From contig NC_052354.1 in NCBI RefSeq assembly GCF_009727055.1, forward strand, positions 45,995,832-46,059,831: DNA of 64,000 bases, written 5' to 3'. Positions 11,000 to 22,679 of the stretch are shown here, piece by piece. Every line of letters starts with the position of its first letter. The first letter of the stretch is position 1. Below the pieces are notes generated by a model, which made no database searches, had not been told where the DNA came from, and worked only from the letters and a program-made list of their open reading frames with translations. The position numbers were made by a program, and so were the translations under genes. This DNA comes from Benincasa hispida (taxonomy: Eukaryota > Streptophyta > Magnoliopsida > Cucurbitales > Cucurbitaceae).

Positions 11000-13900
11000 T
11001 ACTACAAGAATTTTGGGTTTTAATATCGGTTTAAAACTGACATTAAAAGGATTTAATGTCGGTTGACAACTGACATTGAAGATTGTGTTATAAAAAGTCT
11101 TTAATGTTGGTTGTCTTTAATGTCGATTTTAAACTGATATTATTGCTGATCAAAAATTCAGTACCAATTATCTTCAATGTCGATTTAAAATCGACATTGT
11201 ACATCATCTTCAATGTCGGTTTAAAACCTACTTTCTGCCAATAATTTTTCGATATTAAATGTCTATTATTGTTTTGTCATTAAAAAAGGCGTACACACAC
11301 ACACATATATTTTGCTTACACACGTTCAAATGAGTAATATTTCTCTTTTACTTGAACGTGCACAAAATAAAATCTTAATTGCTTTCACAAATTCCCAATA
11401 AGTTACAAAAGAGGATTTGGATAGTAATTTAATTCCAAAACCAAAATAAAATATATTTTTTATCCAAATCAATTTCATATGGTTTAGATAGCAAATTCCA
11501 ACTTATCAACAATTAAGTATACTTATATATTCTACATTGAACAAGTAGAGTATACATATTAAGTTGCACACAAGAATAACATTCAAAATAAATGAATTAC
11601 AAAATAGTTAAAATGATTAAAAATAAGCTGAAGATAAATGAATAGTGTTAAATGATGTCGTCCTAAGTTTTCTGATGTCAATTTCTGGAGCTAGGGACTA
11701 TTCTCCCACCTACGAAGTAAATAAAACAAAATTTGAACAAATAAGTAAAAAAAAAATAAAAAAAATTGAACAAATAAGTAAATCAAAGATCATGTTATCA
11801 TACAAGAAAATAGACCCTAATAGGTTAATTTCTACTTAAATTTTCGGCAGCATAACAACGCTACCACAACAAAACCAAAAATTTACCTTGAACTTGTTCA
11901 AAGAAATACACTCCCAATAATATTCCACAACTACTTCTCAATAAAACTACCAAAATTCTCAAAAAACAAATATCAACACTTCATAAAATAAATCCAACAA
12001 AGCTTAAAAACTAACTAACTGGATTCAATGACAACTCAAGTAAACTAAACAAAGACCTATTATAAGTTCTCAACTCAAACATCTAATTAAGAACCACCTA
12101 AAGAGTAAACAAACTCCTACTAATTATGTCTTTTTAATAAATAACAAAATTTTATTGGCTTCTACGGATGTGATATCTTTTTAACAAGGGGGAGACAATG
12201 GCCAACTCAATTGTCTTTGAAGTTCCATATGTGTCAAGACTTTATCCCATAAGTTTCATAAAAGACTTGAGCTTCATAAAAGATTTGCACTTACAAGTAA
12301 ATGATTCTTGAATTAGTTGCATTACTACAATTCAAACCACTCCAAGGGAATTCCACTGGCACACATGGATCTTCTTGTCAATCCCTCTTTATCCCATAAG
12401 TTAGACTTAATATTGGTAATTGCATTCACTAATGATCCAAAGCAAAATCACAATAGTATTCTTTAAAATAAACTCATAAAAGATTTGCACTTACAAGTAT
12501 TTCACATAATATAACGTCTGTCCTACAAGATTTTCTTTATGGAAAAAGTCTCCCCATTTTTCAAGCACTTCGCCTAAGAGTGTTAAGAAAATTCCAAATA
12601 GAAGAACAAAACAAAGGAAAGGAAAGGAAAGAAGTTGTATGTTGGTCACAACTTCTATAGATATAATATATAGCAATGAACTTTAAAACAAATTAAATAA
12701 ATCCTTATTTCTAAGTTTCATATTGAACGTTGTTGCTATTATAGGAAAATATTTGCTTGGGGACACATAAGATATACTGCAAATTACATACCAGTGTCGA
12801 AGATAGATACGACAAGATTATATATCATTTCTCTATATCTTATCAATATTTTGACAACCATGATAATGAAAATAAACGTCCTTATTCTTTGATATTAGCG
12901 AAAATAAGCTAGCACTTAGTAGGAATTCTCATTGTGAAGTAGCATTTTTTTTTGTCTCAATTTCTAAGCTTTTCTACTTGACTTCCATAATTATTCATGA
13001 ATATTTTAGTATAACTAAGCAGAATATTTTAAAGAGTACATTTGCATCTCATTTGGAAAAACTCCTCATTAGTGAATCGAGAACAAAGCACCTGCAATGT
13101 AACTTTAAAACATCAATCGATCACTATAAAATGTGTGCAATATTATCAAGTAATTAACAGTAACTTAAGAGTTCATCAAATAAATATATCTCAAATAGTA
13201 CTGTTATAATTGATTTTAAAGAGTTCATCAAAGATAAAATAATAAAATAGATAGGAAGCAAACACTTATAGCTAGAAATCAAAATTCAATCTCTCTCTGT
13301 ATAAACGTTGGAATCTGAAAACGTAAGGCAAATACACAACATTAATAAATTATTCATCTTCAAAAGGTTGAATTATTCTACATGAAGTTATGTTAATTAC
13401 CCCAAACTTCTTAATGACAAAAACCATAGTGAAGATATCTTCTCATTCACAAGGCTTCGCACACAAACTGGAAATCTCCTGATATTCAGATAAATAACAC
13501 ATCGTTGAACAATAAAACCAAATTCCTTCAATTAGAAAAGAAATTAAACTCACAAATTGAAAGAAAAATGGAAGAGAAATAAGTGTACCCTTACAAGATG
13601 AAATCAACAACTTGAATGGAACCCCAACAGGTCTAAGAAGGAAAAAAAATCAGTAAAAAGAAGGAAAAAAAAAATACTATGTTATCACAAAACAAGATGA
13701 GATCAAGAACTTTATTATATTATGAACAAATAAGGAAAAATCAGTAAAAAGAAACCTAAAAAAACAGATCTGATCCAAGGCTAGCGACCACCTCCACGAC
13801 TCGGACGACCCGAATGACCCGAATGTCGGCGACCCACCTCTACAGATCGGAAAAGCCCACGACTCAGACGACCGAACGCCGACAACCCACCTTCATGACC

Positions 13901-14522
13901 CACGACTAAATCTTTAGATCCAATGCCGGCAACCCAACTCCACGACCCGAATAAGCTGGACGGCGAGCTGAACTACCAGATCCGACGACCGGCGACCCAC
14001 CTCCACTGAACCCCACGATGGATCGACACACGAACAACTAGATCTGGATGAAAAATAGACAACCGGACGGCGAGTTGGACGTCACACGACCCACCTCCAC
14101 TGAACCCACGATGGACCGTTACACGAATAACCAGATATGGACGACAAATAGATGACCGGACGGTGAGTTGGACAACACGTGACCCACTTCCACTGAACCC
14201 CACGACGGACTGGCACGCGAACAACCAGATCTGGACGAAAAATAGACGATCGGATGGCGAGCGACTTCTTGGTACGGTCAAGGGTAAGAGAGGGTTTGTA
14301 AGAGAGAAGTGAGAAATGAGAGAGAAGAAAGGCAGTGAAATGAAAGAGAGTTTTTTTTACTAAAGTTAAAAAAATACCTGGGGACCTCTAAGTTAGTTTT
14401 AAATCAACATTGTAGCCTATCTTTAATGTCGGTTTAAAACCAACATTAAAGATCCATTTTTTTATAAACCGATTATACATCCGATTTCAATTTTTCCAAC
14501 CAAGCCTAAAATTCTTGTAGTA
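11000..14522. mobile_element. CACTA-like DNA transposon, non-autonomous
   Basis: The ends are inverted repeats: TACTACAAGAAT at 11000-11011 and its complement ATTCTTGTAGTA at 14511-14522. This is one base off the CACTACAAGAA end of plant CACTA (En/Spm) elements. Subterminal repeats of the type TTTAATGTCGGTTTAAAACYRACATT occur many times near both ends (11035-11235 and 14395-14460), as is usual for the superfamily. The flanking triplets are GGG and GCG, an imperfect 3-bp target duplication. The interior has no transposase-like frame longer than about 100 residues. The element interrupts the copia 5' LTR between R/U5 blocks that read on naturally when it is removed. Confidence 0.8.
13780..14280. 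repeat. GC-rich tandem repeat inside the CACTA-like element, about 94 bp x 3
   Basis: A unit beginning GACCCACCTCCACTGAACCC starts at 13994, again at 14088 and again at 14181, giving periods of 94 and 93 bp. Each carries 'gaacaaccagatctggacg' and 'ggacggcgag' blocks. Further partial relatives extend left to about 13780. The GC content contrasts sharply with the AT-rich surroundings. An open frame crosses the repeats on the minus strand, but it simply follows the repeat and has no recognisable domain. Confidence 0.8.
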
Positions 14523-14776
14523 GCGTTCTCAAGTGGTGGTGTCCAATTGAAAATTTTGGATTTGGAGATCGGTTCATGATTTAGATCGAGGGAATTCTTG
14601 AAGAAAGTGTTTTTCAAAGGTAATATTCTTCTTCCCTAATTCTTTACAAAAGCATGCTATTCAATAAGGTTTTGATTAATGCATAATTCTATTAATTCTG
14701 TAATGTTATAATTCTGTAAAACTAAAATTGGAATCGATCTTCACTTTTGCATCGAAACCTTCGTCGGTTTCCTTCA
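14523..14776 (+). mobile_element. Copia 5' LTR, family B, third part (R-U5 end)
   Basis: Resumes after the CACTA-like element with 'gcgttctcaagtgg' and passes the 'tttttcaaaggt' block shared by related LTRs (compare 38300). It ends TTCCTTCA at 14776, immediately before the primer-binding site. The three LTR parts sum to about 1.95 kb, similar to the intact family-A LTR at 35476-37341. Confidence 0.75.
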
Positions 14777-14778
14777 AT

Positions 14779-14790
14779 TGGTATCAGAGC
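14779..14790 (+). other. Copia primer-binding site (initiator Met tRNA)
   Basis: TGGTATCAGAGC is the complement of the 3' end of plant initiator methionine tRNA, the usual primer of Ty1/copia elements. It lies two bases after the LTR end and fixes both the LTR boundary and the plus-strand orientation of the element. Confidence 0.9.
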
Positions 14791-17056
14791 GCAGTTTCAA
14801 TGGAAATTTTATTAAATTTGAATTTAATTGCAGTTTTTGGTGGGTACATTCTGTAAATTTTCATGGTCGATGAATGTTTTATGAATGATTTGCAATTTGG
14901 ATGGTTTTGGGATTAGGGCTTTTAGATTTACAGCTTTTCTTTAACAAATTTGTTATGTAAAGGCCCTTTATTTTTGGGGCATAAATTGTTTTGTTCTCAA
15001 GAATTTCTGGTGAAATGAGGCTAAAAAATCGGATGTAGATTTGAGGAAAATCGAATCTGTACAGTAGCGTCGTGACGCTGTGCCCTAACATTACGATGCT
15101 GCACGCAGCGAACTGAGTTTTTCTCTATAGTGTCGCGACACTCCAAGATGGAGAAGAACGGCTGATTCATGCATGGTTTGATTCGGTTTGGAGTTGGTTC
15201 AAGTCTGGTTCACTTCGTTCGAGTGGTTCGAGGACGGTTCGGTTGTTAGATGGTCCGGTTCGAGTTGTTTCAAGACTCGGTTCACTTGTTTCAAACCGGT
15301 TGAACGATTTATTATTGTAATAGGTAGTTTTTGGTTAACTAAATTAATATAAACATTATATTAATTTAATTAATGCTTTTAGGAGTCCAACCTCGATCCA
15401 TAATTTCTATTTAAATTATGCATATGATGTATGGTTTAATTCTTTTATATATGTCATAATCTATGTCATATAGTAAAATCCCAACATAGGTTATGCATTA
15501 TTCATGCATCATTCATATTACAAATGTTATAGTATATGTTTGCATGATTTATTTTTATAGCATGCACATGCATCATATAATATAAGTGTTATACTATATG
15601 TTTGCATGCATAAATAACATAGCCATGCATCATTTATATTATAATAGTTATAATATATGGTTTGAATGTATGGATGCAATGCATATTATTTATTTCATTA
15701 CTTTAATATATAAGTGTTATATGTATACAGTAATGAAATGGGAATTGCATGATGCATGACATTACTTTAGATAATTTTATAAACATTAAAATTTTATAAA
15801 GTATGTCATTTGAAGCAATTGTATGATTTTAATTTGTTTCAAATTTTGTTTATAATCATTATAATAAAATGAAATTAGAAATTAAAACCAATAATTCAGA
15901 ATTGCATGCAAACTTAAGTAAATCATTTTTAAAAATAGTTTTTAAATTTGATTCACATAGACCCAAGGTCACAAATTTCTAATAAAATTAGAAATTAAAT
16001 TAATCTTTTTAATCAGTTTTGTAGGATTAAATTTGTTTTAATAAAAGATTAAATTTGTGGCAAACATATCTATAAGGGACATTTTTTCTAAGACTAGTCT
16101 TGTCTAGGCTGGGGTATTTAAGTTGACGGAAATAGGACACCCCTACCTGGGAATTAACTTGGAAAGGTGAATTAGATAGGTTTACTACAAGCATGCAATT
16201 GTTGATTAATGTTTGTTAAAGTGTTTAACAAACATTAATCAAAATTGTTTAACTAACAAAAGTAAGTGTTACTTTTGGGCAAACTTAAACAACAACTTAA
16301 TAAAAATAATTAGTCGTATTTTTCCTAAGTAAAATAAAGCCTAAGTTATTAAAATACTCAATGAGAGGAAAAAGATGTATATGATACGTCAAAATTTTCC
16401 ACTCACGTTTCTCCCTTAATGTTCACAATGTGAGACTCATGCTTGATCTTGATGCGCCCTGGGAGCGTTTCCCTTCGAATGGTATTTGCATGGGTCGATA
16501 TCAAGGTGAATAGAGAGAGTATTTATAGTAAGTGGGAGAGGGATGTGTGTCAACATGTCCTACGGTCTTCTTTATTGGTTTGCACCGTGAGATCTTCTTA
16601 CACGACCTCCAGATGCCCTAGGAGTGCCCCCTTCGGATGGTTTGTGCAGTAGGTCAATATCAAGGCGAACTCCAGAAATGGATAGGATCGCTTTAGTTTT
16701 TGCTCCAATCAGTTTTTCCCTTCGGTTGGCTCAATGGGGGCAGAACTCTAGGGTCTAAAATGAAGGGTCACACTTACGAAAAAAATGTTAAGCTAGTTAA
16801 TGATTTCTTGACCAAATAAATGATGAATGATTGTTATTAGGAATAAGAGTTATTCTGGTGTAATGATTGGTTGAGAGTGTCTCAATTCAGTAATGGGACA
16901 ACTGACTACCCTTTGATGACTTTTTTCCTAAATTACTGAAGCATCATTGCGAAATTAGATGTTATATGAGGTTCATTTAGATTTTGCTAAACTTGATTGG
17001 ATGTTTAAGAGTTATGCTAAAATCTAATGTAGATCAATTTGTTTTTTTCAGCAAAA
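14791..17056 (+). other. Copia leader region, no gene
   Basis: Untranslated stretch between the primer-binding site and gag, including blocks such as 'cctgggagcgtttccc' (16458) and 'gccctaggagtgccccctt' (16613). No frame resembles a known protein. The region 15420-15760 is rich in 'catgcat' words with AT runs. I see no separate insertion in it. Confidence 0.55.
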
Positions 17057-17640
17057 ATGTCAAATAGTATTTTTCCATTAGTTGCCCCTAGTTGTTTGAC
17101 CGCCTTTAATTATACAACGTGGAAAGAGTCACTTAAAATCCCTTTCGTGGTTAACGACTTAAAAATTGTCATGACTGAGGATTGTCCTCAAGTTCCAACC
17201 CCTTATGCAACACGAAATGTTCGTGACGCATATGAGATGTGGACAAAGGTTAATTCTAAGGCTTGAGTTCCCATTTTGGTAAGCATACCTGATGCATTAG
17301 CCAAAATGTTTGAGAACATGGTTACTGCACATAAGATCATGCAATCAATATAAGAATTGCTTGAGCAAAGTTCTCAAAATTCAAGAAAAATGGGGTTGAT
17401 GACTATGGAACCAGTAATGCCGGCTCCATAACTAAATTTCAGTCCATATTGAATGTCAAGGGACAAATAGAAAAAGCAATAGTTGCTAACTCGAGTAAAG
17501 GTAATCAACGAGGATTGTTCTCAGAGATGAAACTTGGAGTTTATGATATGGGTTGTGGAGATGATTCCACTACTCTCCAGAAAAGGAAGAACTCCAAAGA
17601 AAATAAATCTGATTTATTTGTCTTGGAGACGTGCTTAGTA
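17057..17640 (+). pseudogene. Copia Gag, decayed
   Basis: The ATG at 17057 opens a frame that reads as the start of a cucurbit-type copia Gag. It has FNYTTWKESLKI near residues 16-27 and MTEDCPQVPTP near residues 38-48. A stop follows at 17264 and several more come after it. Later fragments, such as the Lys/Asn-rich piece at 17570-17640, are in shifted frames. Most of the capsid part (about 150-200 codons) is deleted or unrecognisable. Confidence 0.8.
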
Positions 17641-17649
17641 GAGAATGAC

Positions 17650-18348
17650 GATTCTGCCTAGATAGTTGATTCAGGAACTACTAATCATGTATGTACTTCC
17701 TGCCAAGGATTTAATTCGTAGAAAAATTAGTAGCTGGAGAGATTACTCTCAGAGTCGGTACTGGTGAGACCGTTTTAGCTGTTACTGTAGGTAAGCTTAA
17801 GTTATTTTTAGACAAGAAATGATATATGTTATTAGATGATGTATATGTAACTCCTCATATGAAAAGGAACTTAATTTTAGTTTCCTGTCTAATTGAACAA
17901 AAGTATTCCTTATCCTTCTCTAAGAATAAAGTGTTTATTTTAAAAAATGGAATGGAACTATGCTTTGGTTCAATGGAAAATAACTTATATGTACTAAGGT
18001 CGTTAGTTACGAAAGTCGTGCTAAATACTGAAATGTTCAATACGGAAACAATTGTTAAAAGACCGAGAATTTCTCCTAAAGAAAATTTCCATCTTTGGCA
18101 TCTAAGATTAAATCACATCAATCTCAATAAGATTGAGAGATTGATAAAAAGTGAACTTCTAAATGGTTTAGAAGAAAACTATTTACCTGTATGTGAGTCA
18201 TACCTTGAAGGCAAAATGACAAAACGACTTTTTGCTGAAAAAGTTTATAGAGCCAAAGAAACCTTGGAGTTTATATATTCAGTCCTCTATGATCCGATAA
18301 ATGTAAGAGCACGAGGAGCGTATGAATATTTCATCTCTTTCATAGATG
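17650..18348 (+). pseudogene. Copia protease and N-terminal integrase, decayed
   Basis: At 17664 the frame reads VDSGTTNHVC, the DSG protease active site of copia elements. From 17826 a 184-codon frame covers the region before integrase. It includes the zinc-binding part HLWHLRLNHINLNKIERL ... CESYLEGKMTKR, where the expected second Cys of the C-x2-C pair is Tyr. It then covers the start of the integrase core, ending YEYFISFID. The expected 'HSDL' motif with the first catalytic Asp reads YSVL, so that residue is lost. The frame is cut at 18348 by an inserted LTR and continues at 21183 with DYSRYG. Confidence 0.85.
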
Positions 18349-21177
18349 TTATCACACCCTACCCCGAGCTCGCCTCCTGAGCCCGAGGAGAGGCGTGAAG
18401 GACTGCAGATACCACCCTTTTGTGGCACCTACTGCCCATCTGAACCTCTTTATTCTCATAAACTTTAAGCCAAAGATATAAACAACAATGGTTTGATTAA
18501 GCTCATTTTATTACAAATAGTACAACGTTTATACAACTCTCCGACTTACTACAAAGTTTACATCAACAACTCTAAAACCCTAGAAGTGTAACTGTGACTG
18601 TGGCAGACCTTGACCTTAGCAGCACCCTGGAACTCCTCACCTTTCACTACCTAGGAAGAAGAACATGAAAGAAAAGAATGAGCTTCACAAAGATCAGTGG
18701 GTGGTAAGCAACTTCTGAGTCTATTTCAACTCATAAAAAATACAAGCATATCACAAATACGAGGTTGATACTCAAACCTCAGCCTTGAATGAATCTGATC
18801 TCAAACTCTACCTACACACACGGTAGATAGTTAACTGATACTAATCATAAACGCTTACTCTCTTGCGTTCCCTTTGTTTCCTATGTTCCCTATGTTTCCT
18901 ATGTGCATATAGCCCCCCGCTTATGGGCTCAGAAGTTAGGTCTGCCGGCCCTCTGACATCCCATAGAGGTTCCTCCCACAGGCTCAGGAACTAGATCTCT
19001 CAGTCCCTTGACCATCCCGTGAGGTTCCACTCGGGGTTCAGGAACTAGGTCTATTGACCCCCTAACCATCCCGATCACATAATCTCATACTCATTCTATT
19101 TACTCATTCACAACATAAACATATACATATAATCTAAAAGATATGCTTAAGACTTTAAAGGAAAGTACCACTCATCTTGGTAAGGTAGGAATCTTCCTCT
19201 CCAGAAGTTCCTTGATTTCCTCGAGCTCCTTTTTGAACCCTAAATTCCAGATTCAATTTAAAGCTTAGATTATTCATAGTTACAAGTATTATCTCGAGAT
19301 ACTTTCTTCTACAAACATGATCTAAAATGTCTCAGGAAGAAACCTTAAAGTCTCAGCTCATAATTTATCGTGGTTTGGCCAGAATCCTCAAATCATCAAG
19401 ACTGACCCAAGCTTACCCGACAGCTCGACCCTTCCGTCTTTCCTCACTTTCTAGCCAGATTCCTTGAAGTTTCTTCTCCAGAAGCCCTACCTTGAAAAAT
19501 AGACTCTCTGAGCTTTCAGGTGGATTTAGAATTACTCAAAACGCACGAGTATTCTGGGAGAACTCCTTGTCCCAAGTTGATGTTACTTCTAGACCTCACA
19601 GTCCAACAACATCTCATTCTCTTTGATCAACGCATGGTCTTGTTACCAACACATGCCCTTCATGATCAACACATGGTCTCCTTCAAATCTACCTCTAACA
19701 CTCTTCTTAACATTCTTTGAAGAGGATTTGGGTTATGAATTGAAGAAACGCCTTGTGGTGGTATTTATAGGCCAAAGGAACTGATCCTTCTCATCTTACC
19801 AAACCTTCAACGCAAGACACCTCCTACTTTGGAGTGTTTGCACCATGATTTGCCACCACCTTCTTCCTTGCCATTCACCTACTTCCCTGCCACTCACCTT
19901 CTTGCATGAAGTTTAAGTTGTCTTCCTCATGCATAAATCTTCCTTGCATGAAACTCTATTTGTCCAACTCCTACTAACCCAAGCTCAAGCTTCTCTCGGT
20001 TCAGCCACTTATCTGGGTGAACTCATCAGCCTTGCATAATGCAAGCCTTAGTACCGCTTAAACACATGGGCCATCGTCTAGTCCATCGTGTAGCTCTTGC
20101 ACTTTATCACACATGTCCATTGTTTAGCTAATCTCTCGCTGTCACTTAACATTCAGCCCTCTCGCTGTTGCCAATCGTGTAGTGCCTGCATCCCATTTAG
20201 CACTTATGCCCCATCGCATAGCTCAATCGTTTAGTGATCTCTCGCTCTCAACGATCTTACTCTCAACTATCTCACTATCGCGTATCTCTCGCTAATAACG
20301 ATCTCGCCGACGCTTATCGTTCAGTGCATAACCTATCGCATAGCTCTTACGCTTATCGTTTAGCTCCATCATGTAGCACTGACGCCTTATTGTCTAACGC
20401 CTCACGTCCATCGTCTAGCGCGTCCATTTATCGTATAACGCCATTTCCCAACATATGCATCTATCATGCAATGCCCATCGTCTAGCGCTCACGTTCATGG
20501 TGTAGCACCATTGTGTAACGCTTGCTTCTATCGCCCAGCGCCCGTGCCTAAAGCATCGTCTAGCGTCTACACTTATCGTCTAGCGCCCGAGTTTATCGTT
20601 TAGCACTACGTTTAGTTCTATTGTCTAGCTATCGTCTAGTCCTTACACTGATCGTATAGTGCCATCACCTATTGTGTAGCTCTTTCATCTAGCGCATCAC
20701 TTCACATCGTTTATCACTTCTTGTAGCTACACAATCATCTAACACATCGCTTAGCACCGCACATAAATATAGGATCGTCCACCCAGCACCTTACGCTCTA
20801 GCTTCTCTCGCTCTCGCTCACACAGCCTCAACGCATGAGCAACTTTTGGGCAATGCCTCTTGCCAACGCTTCAGCCAACATGCATCCAGCCTTACAAGAT
20901 CAACGCATGGTTGCCCTCGGCTTCAATGCTCAATTTCTTTTAACCTCTACACTTAGCCTCACCTCATGTGTTAATGCTTCCTAACACCAAACATATGGTT
21001 CCTTTTTGACTTTACACTTAGCCAAATTCCACTAGTTAAGGCTTAACTCAAAAATACTCAAAGAAAATCTCTTCAACACTTAGAAATTTTCCTTCTCTTC
21101 AACATAGGATTTAACTTACACTTAGCTAATTCCCTTAATTACCTACTTAAGTAGGGAAATTGAGATCCGGGTTTTAC
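18349..21177 (-). mobile_element. Gypsy-type solo LTR inserted in copia integrase
   Basis: The insertion is flanked by AGATG at 18344-18348 and 21178-21182. Removing it restores FIDDYSRYG of the integrase with no frame change. Read on the minus strand it runs GTAAAACCCGG... to ...GGGTGTGATAA, like plant gypsy LTRs that begin TGTAACACC and end GTGACA. Allowing 5-bp target duplications, the usual TG and CA are short by a base or two. A minus-strand TATA-like box CTATAAATAC is at 19761-19770. The block at 18352-18430 is shared with 52648-52740, so this is the same family as the LTR in the TBL intron. There is no primer-binding site or coding region. Confidence 0.8.
20040..20780. repeat. Array of degenerate ATCGTCTAGC words in a gypsy LTR
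   Basis: Close to thirty copies of a word near (C/T)ATCGT(C/T)TAGC(G/T) occur in about 740 bases. Examples are CATCGTCTAGTCC, CATCGTGTAGC, CATCGCATAGC, TTATCGTTTAGC, CATCGTCTAGCGC and TTATCGTCTAGCG. They are spaced irregularly at about 15-35 bases. The array lies in U3 on the minus-strand reading, upstream of the TATA-like box at 19761. The open frame at 20234-20485 is a by-product of the repeat. Confidence 0.85.
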
Positions 21178-21768
21178 AGATGATTATTCTAGATATGGGT
21201 ATCTATACCTAATACCACATAAGTCTGAAGCACTTGAAAAGTTGAAGGAGTACAAGACTGAGGTTGAAAACTTGTTAGGTAAAAAGATAAAAACACTACG
21301 ATCTGATCGTGGTGGAGAGTATATGCACTTTAGATTCCAAAACTATATGATAGAACATAGAATTAAGTCCTAACTTCTAGTCCTTGGTACACTTCAACAG
21401 AATGGTGTATCGGAAAGAGAAACGTAACCCTGTTGGACATGGTTTGGTCGATGATGAGCTATTTTCAACTTCCTGACTCGTTTTGGGGATATGCAATAGA
21501 GACTGTAGTTTATGTTTTGAACAACGTTCCCTTAAAAAGTATTTCTAAAACACCTTTTTAGTTATGGAGAGGTCGTAAAGGTGGTTTATGCCACTTCAGA
21601 ATTTGGGGATGTCCAGCCCATGTGCTAATGGCAAACCTCAAAAAGTTGGAACCTCGTTCAAAAGTATGCCTATTTGTAGGATACCCTAAGGAAACGAGAG
21701 GTGGATACTTCTTTGATCCAAGTTAGGATAAAGTGTTTGTGTCGACAAACGCTATCTTCTTGGAAGAA
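21178..21768 (+). pseudogene. Copia integrase core, continuation
   Basis: Resumes with DYSRYGYLYLIP and continues through KTLRSDRGGEY (second catalytic Asp, about 21300), a QNGVSER-type motif with the catalytic Glu (about 21410), SFWGY-like and LWRGRKGG-like segments and a VGYPKETRGGYF segment (about 21675-21710). It ends VFVSTNAIFLEE at about 21765. Several stops and frameshifts are present. The next expected residues (DH...) appear 13 kb away at 34765, after the nested gypsy element. Confidence 0.8.
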
Positions 21769-22679
21769 GGCTGTTTGGACTCCTAGACTAGCGTTGTCGT
21801 AACCGCTATCTTCTCGAGCAAAGATAATTTATTCTCACTGATCCAAGACTTATACCACAACGTAGTAAAGTGGTAAGATTGAGGTTGAATCCATAGAGAG
21901 ACTGTTGAATCAACTTAGGCCAATTTATGAATTCCACTTAAAAAGGTTTTGATGGTTTTTGTTTTTGTATTATAAAATAAATTAAGAATAAAAAAAAAAA
22001 ACATGAGTTAGCATAGAAAAGGAATGAGTCAAATTGAGGAAAAATCTTGGGATTAGTTTGTATGCTTTTTATTTTCTATCATTAGGTACTAGTTAATTTC
22101 TCTAATTACGTGAACCTCTCAACCTATTAGAAATTCTAATAGTCCAATTCGCCAATTGTGATAAGAATCAAAATCAACACTAATTCAATTTAAAACTTTT
22201 CCTTCTTAGCGACATACAAGTTAAAATTGAACAGAATTAAGAAAGGGTTCAATTGTCGAGACATACTACAAGCCAGACCGCTACATCTTATAGCACGATT
22301 TATTTTAGAAGGATTATACTAGGGCATACATGAGTTTGGCCATAAGCAGTCTAGACCCTAAACATGCGATCCTAATATGTGCAACTTAATCAATCACTAA
22401 TGCACAGGCTAGAATGATTTTGCATACAAGAAATTCAACAAATTATTTTGTCAAAAAAATTCATTGAATTCTATTAATAATAAAACAAATCCATCCAAAC
22501 GTCTGTGCATTAGTGATTAAGGCGACTATGGCGACAATTGCTTGACAATTTGGCTTCAATGGCTCCCAAAACTGGATTAAACTCTCAAAATTTACTCTAT
22601 TCCGAGGTATATTGCAGTAGGAATGAGTTGATGAATCAGATCACGGAAGGCTAACCCCGAACACCTTATTTATAGGTTG

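Noticed and set aside
13973..14281. 102-codon minus-strand frame with internal repeats
   Set aside because: It mirrors the 94-bp GC-rich tandem repeat in the CACTA-like element and has no domain similarity.
16443..16652. 69-codon frame before copia gag
   Set aside because: It sits in the untranslated leader between the primer-binding site and gag and has no similarity to Gag.
20234..20485. 83-codon open frame
   Set aside because: It follows the ATCGTCTAGC word array and reflects the repeat, not selection for protein.
20040..20780. CRISPR-like array
   Set aside because: The repeats are about 10-12 bases, degenerate and irregularly spaced, with no uniform spacers or cas genes, in a plant LTR.
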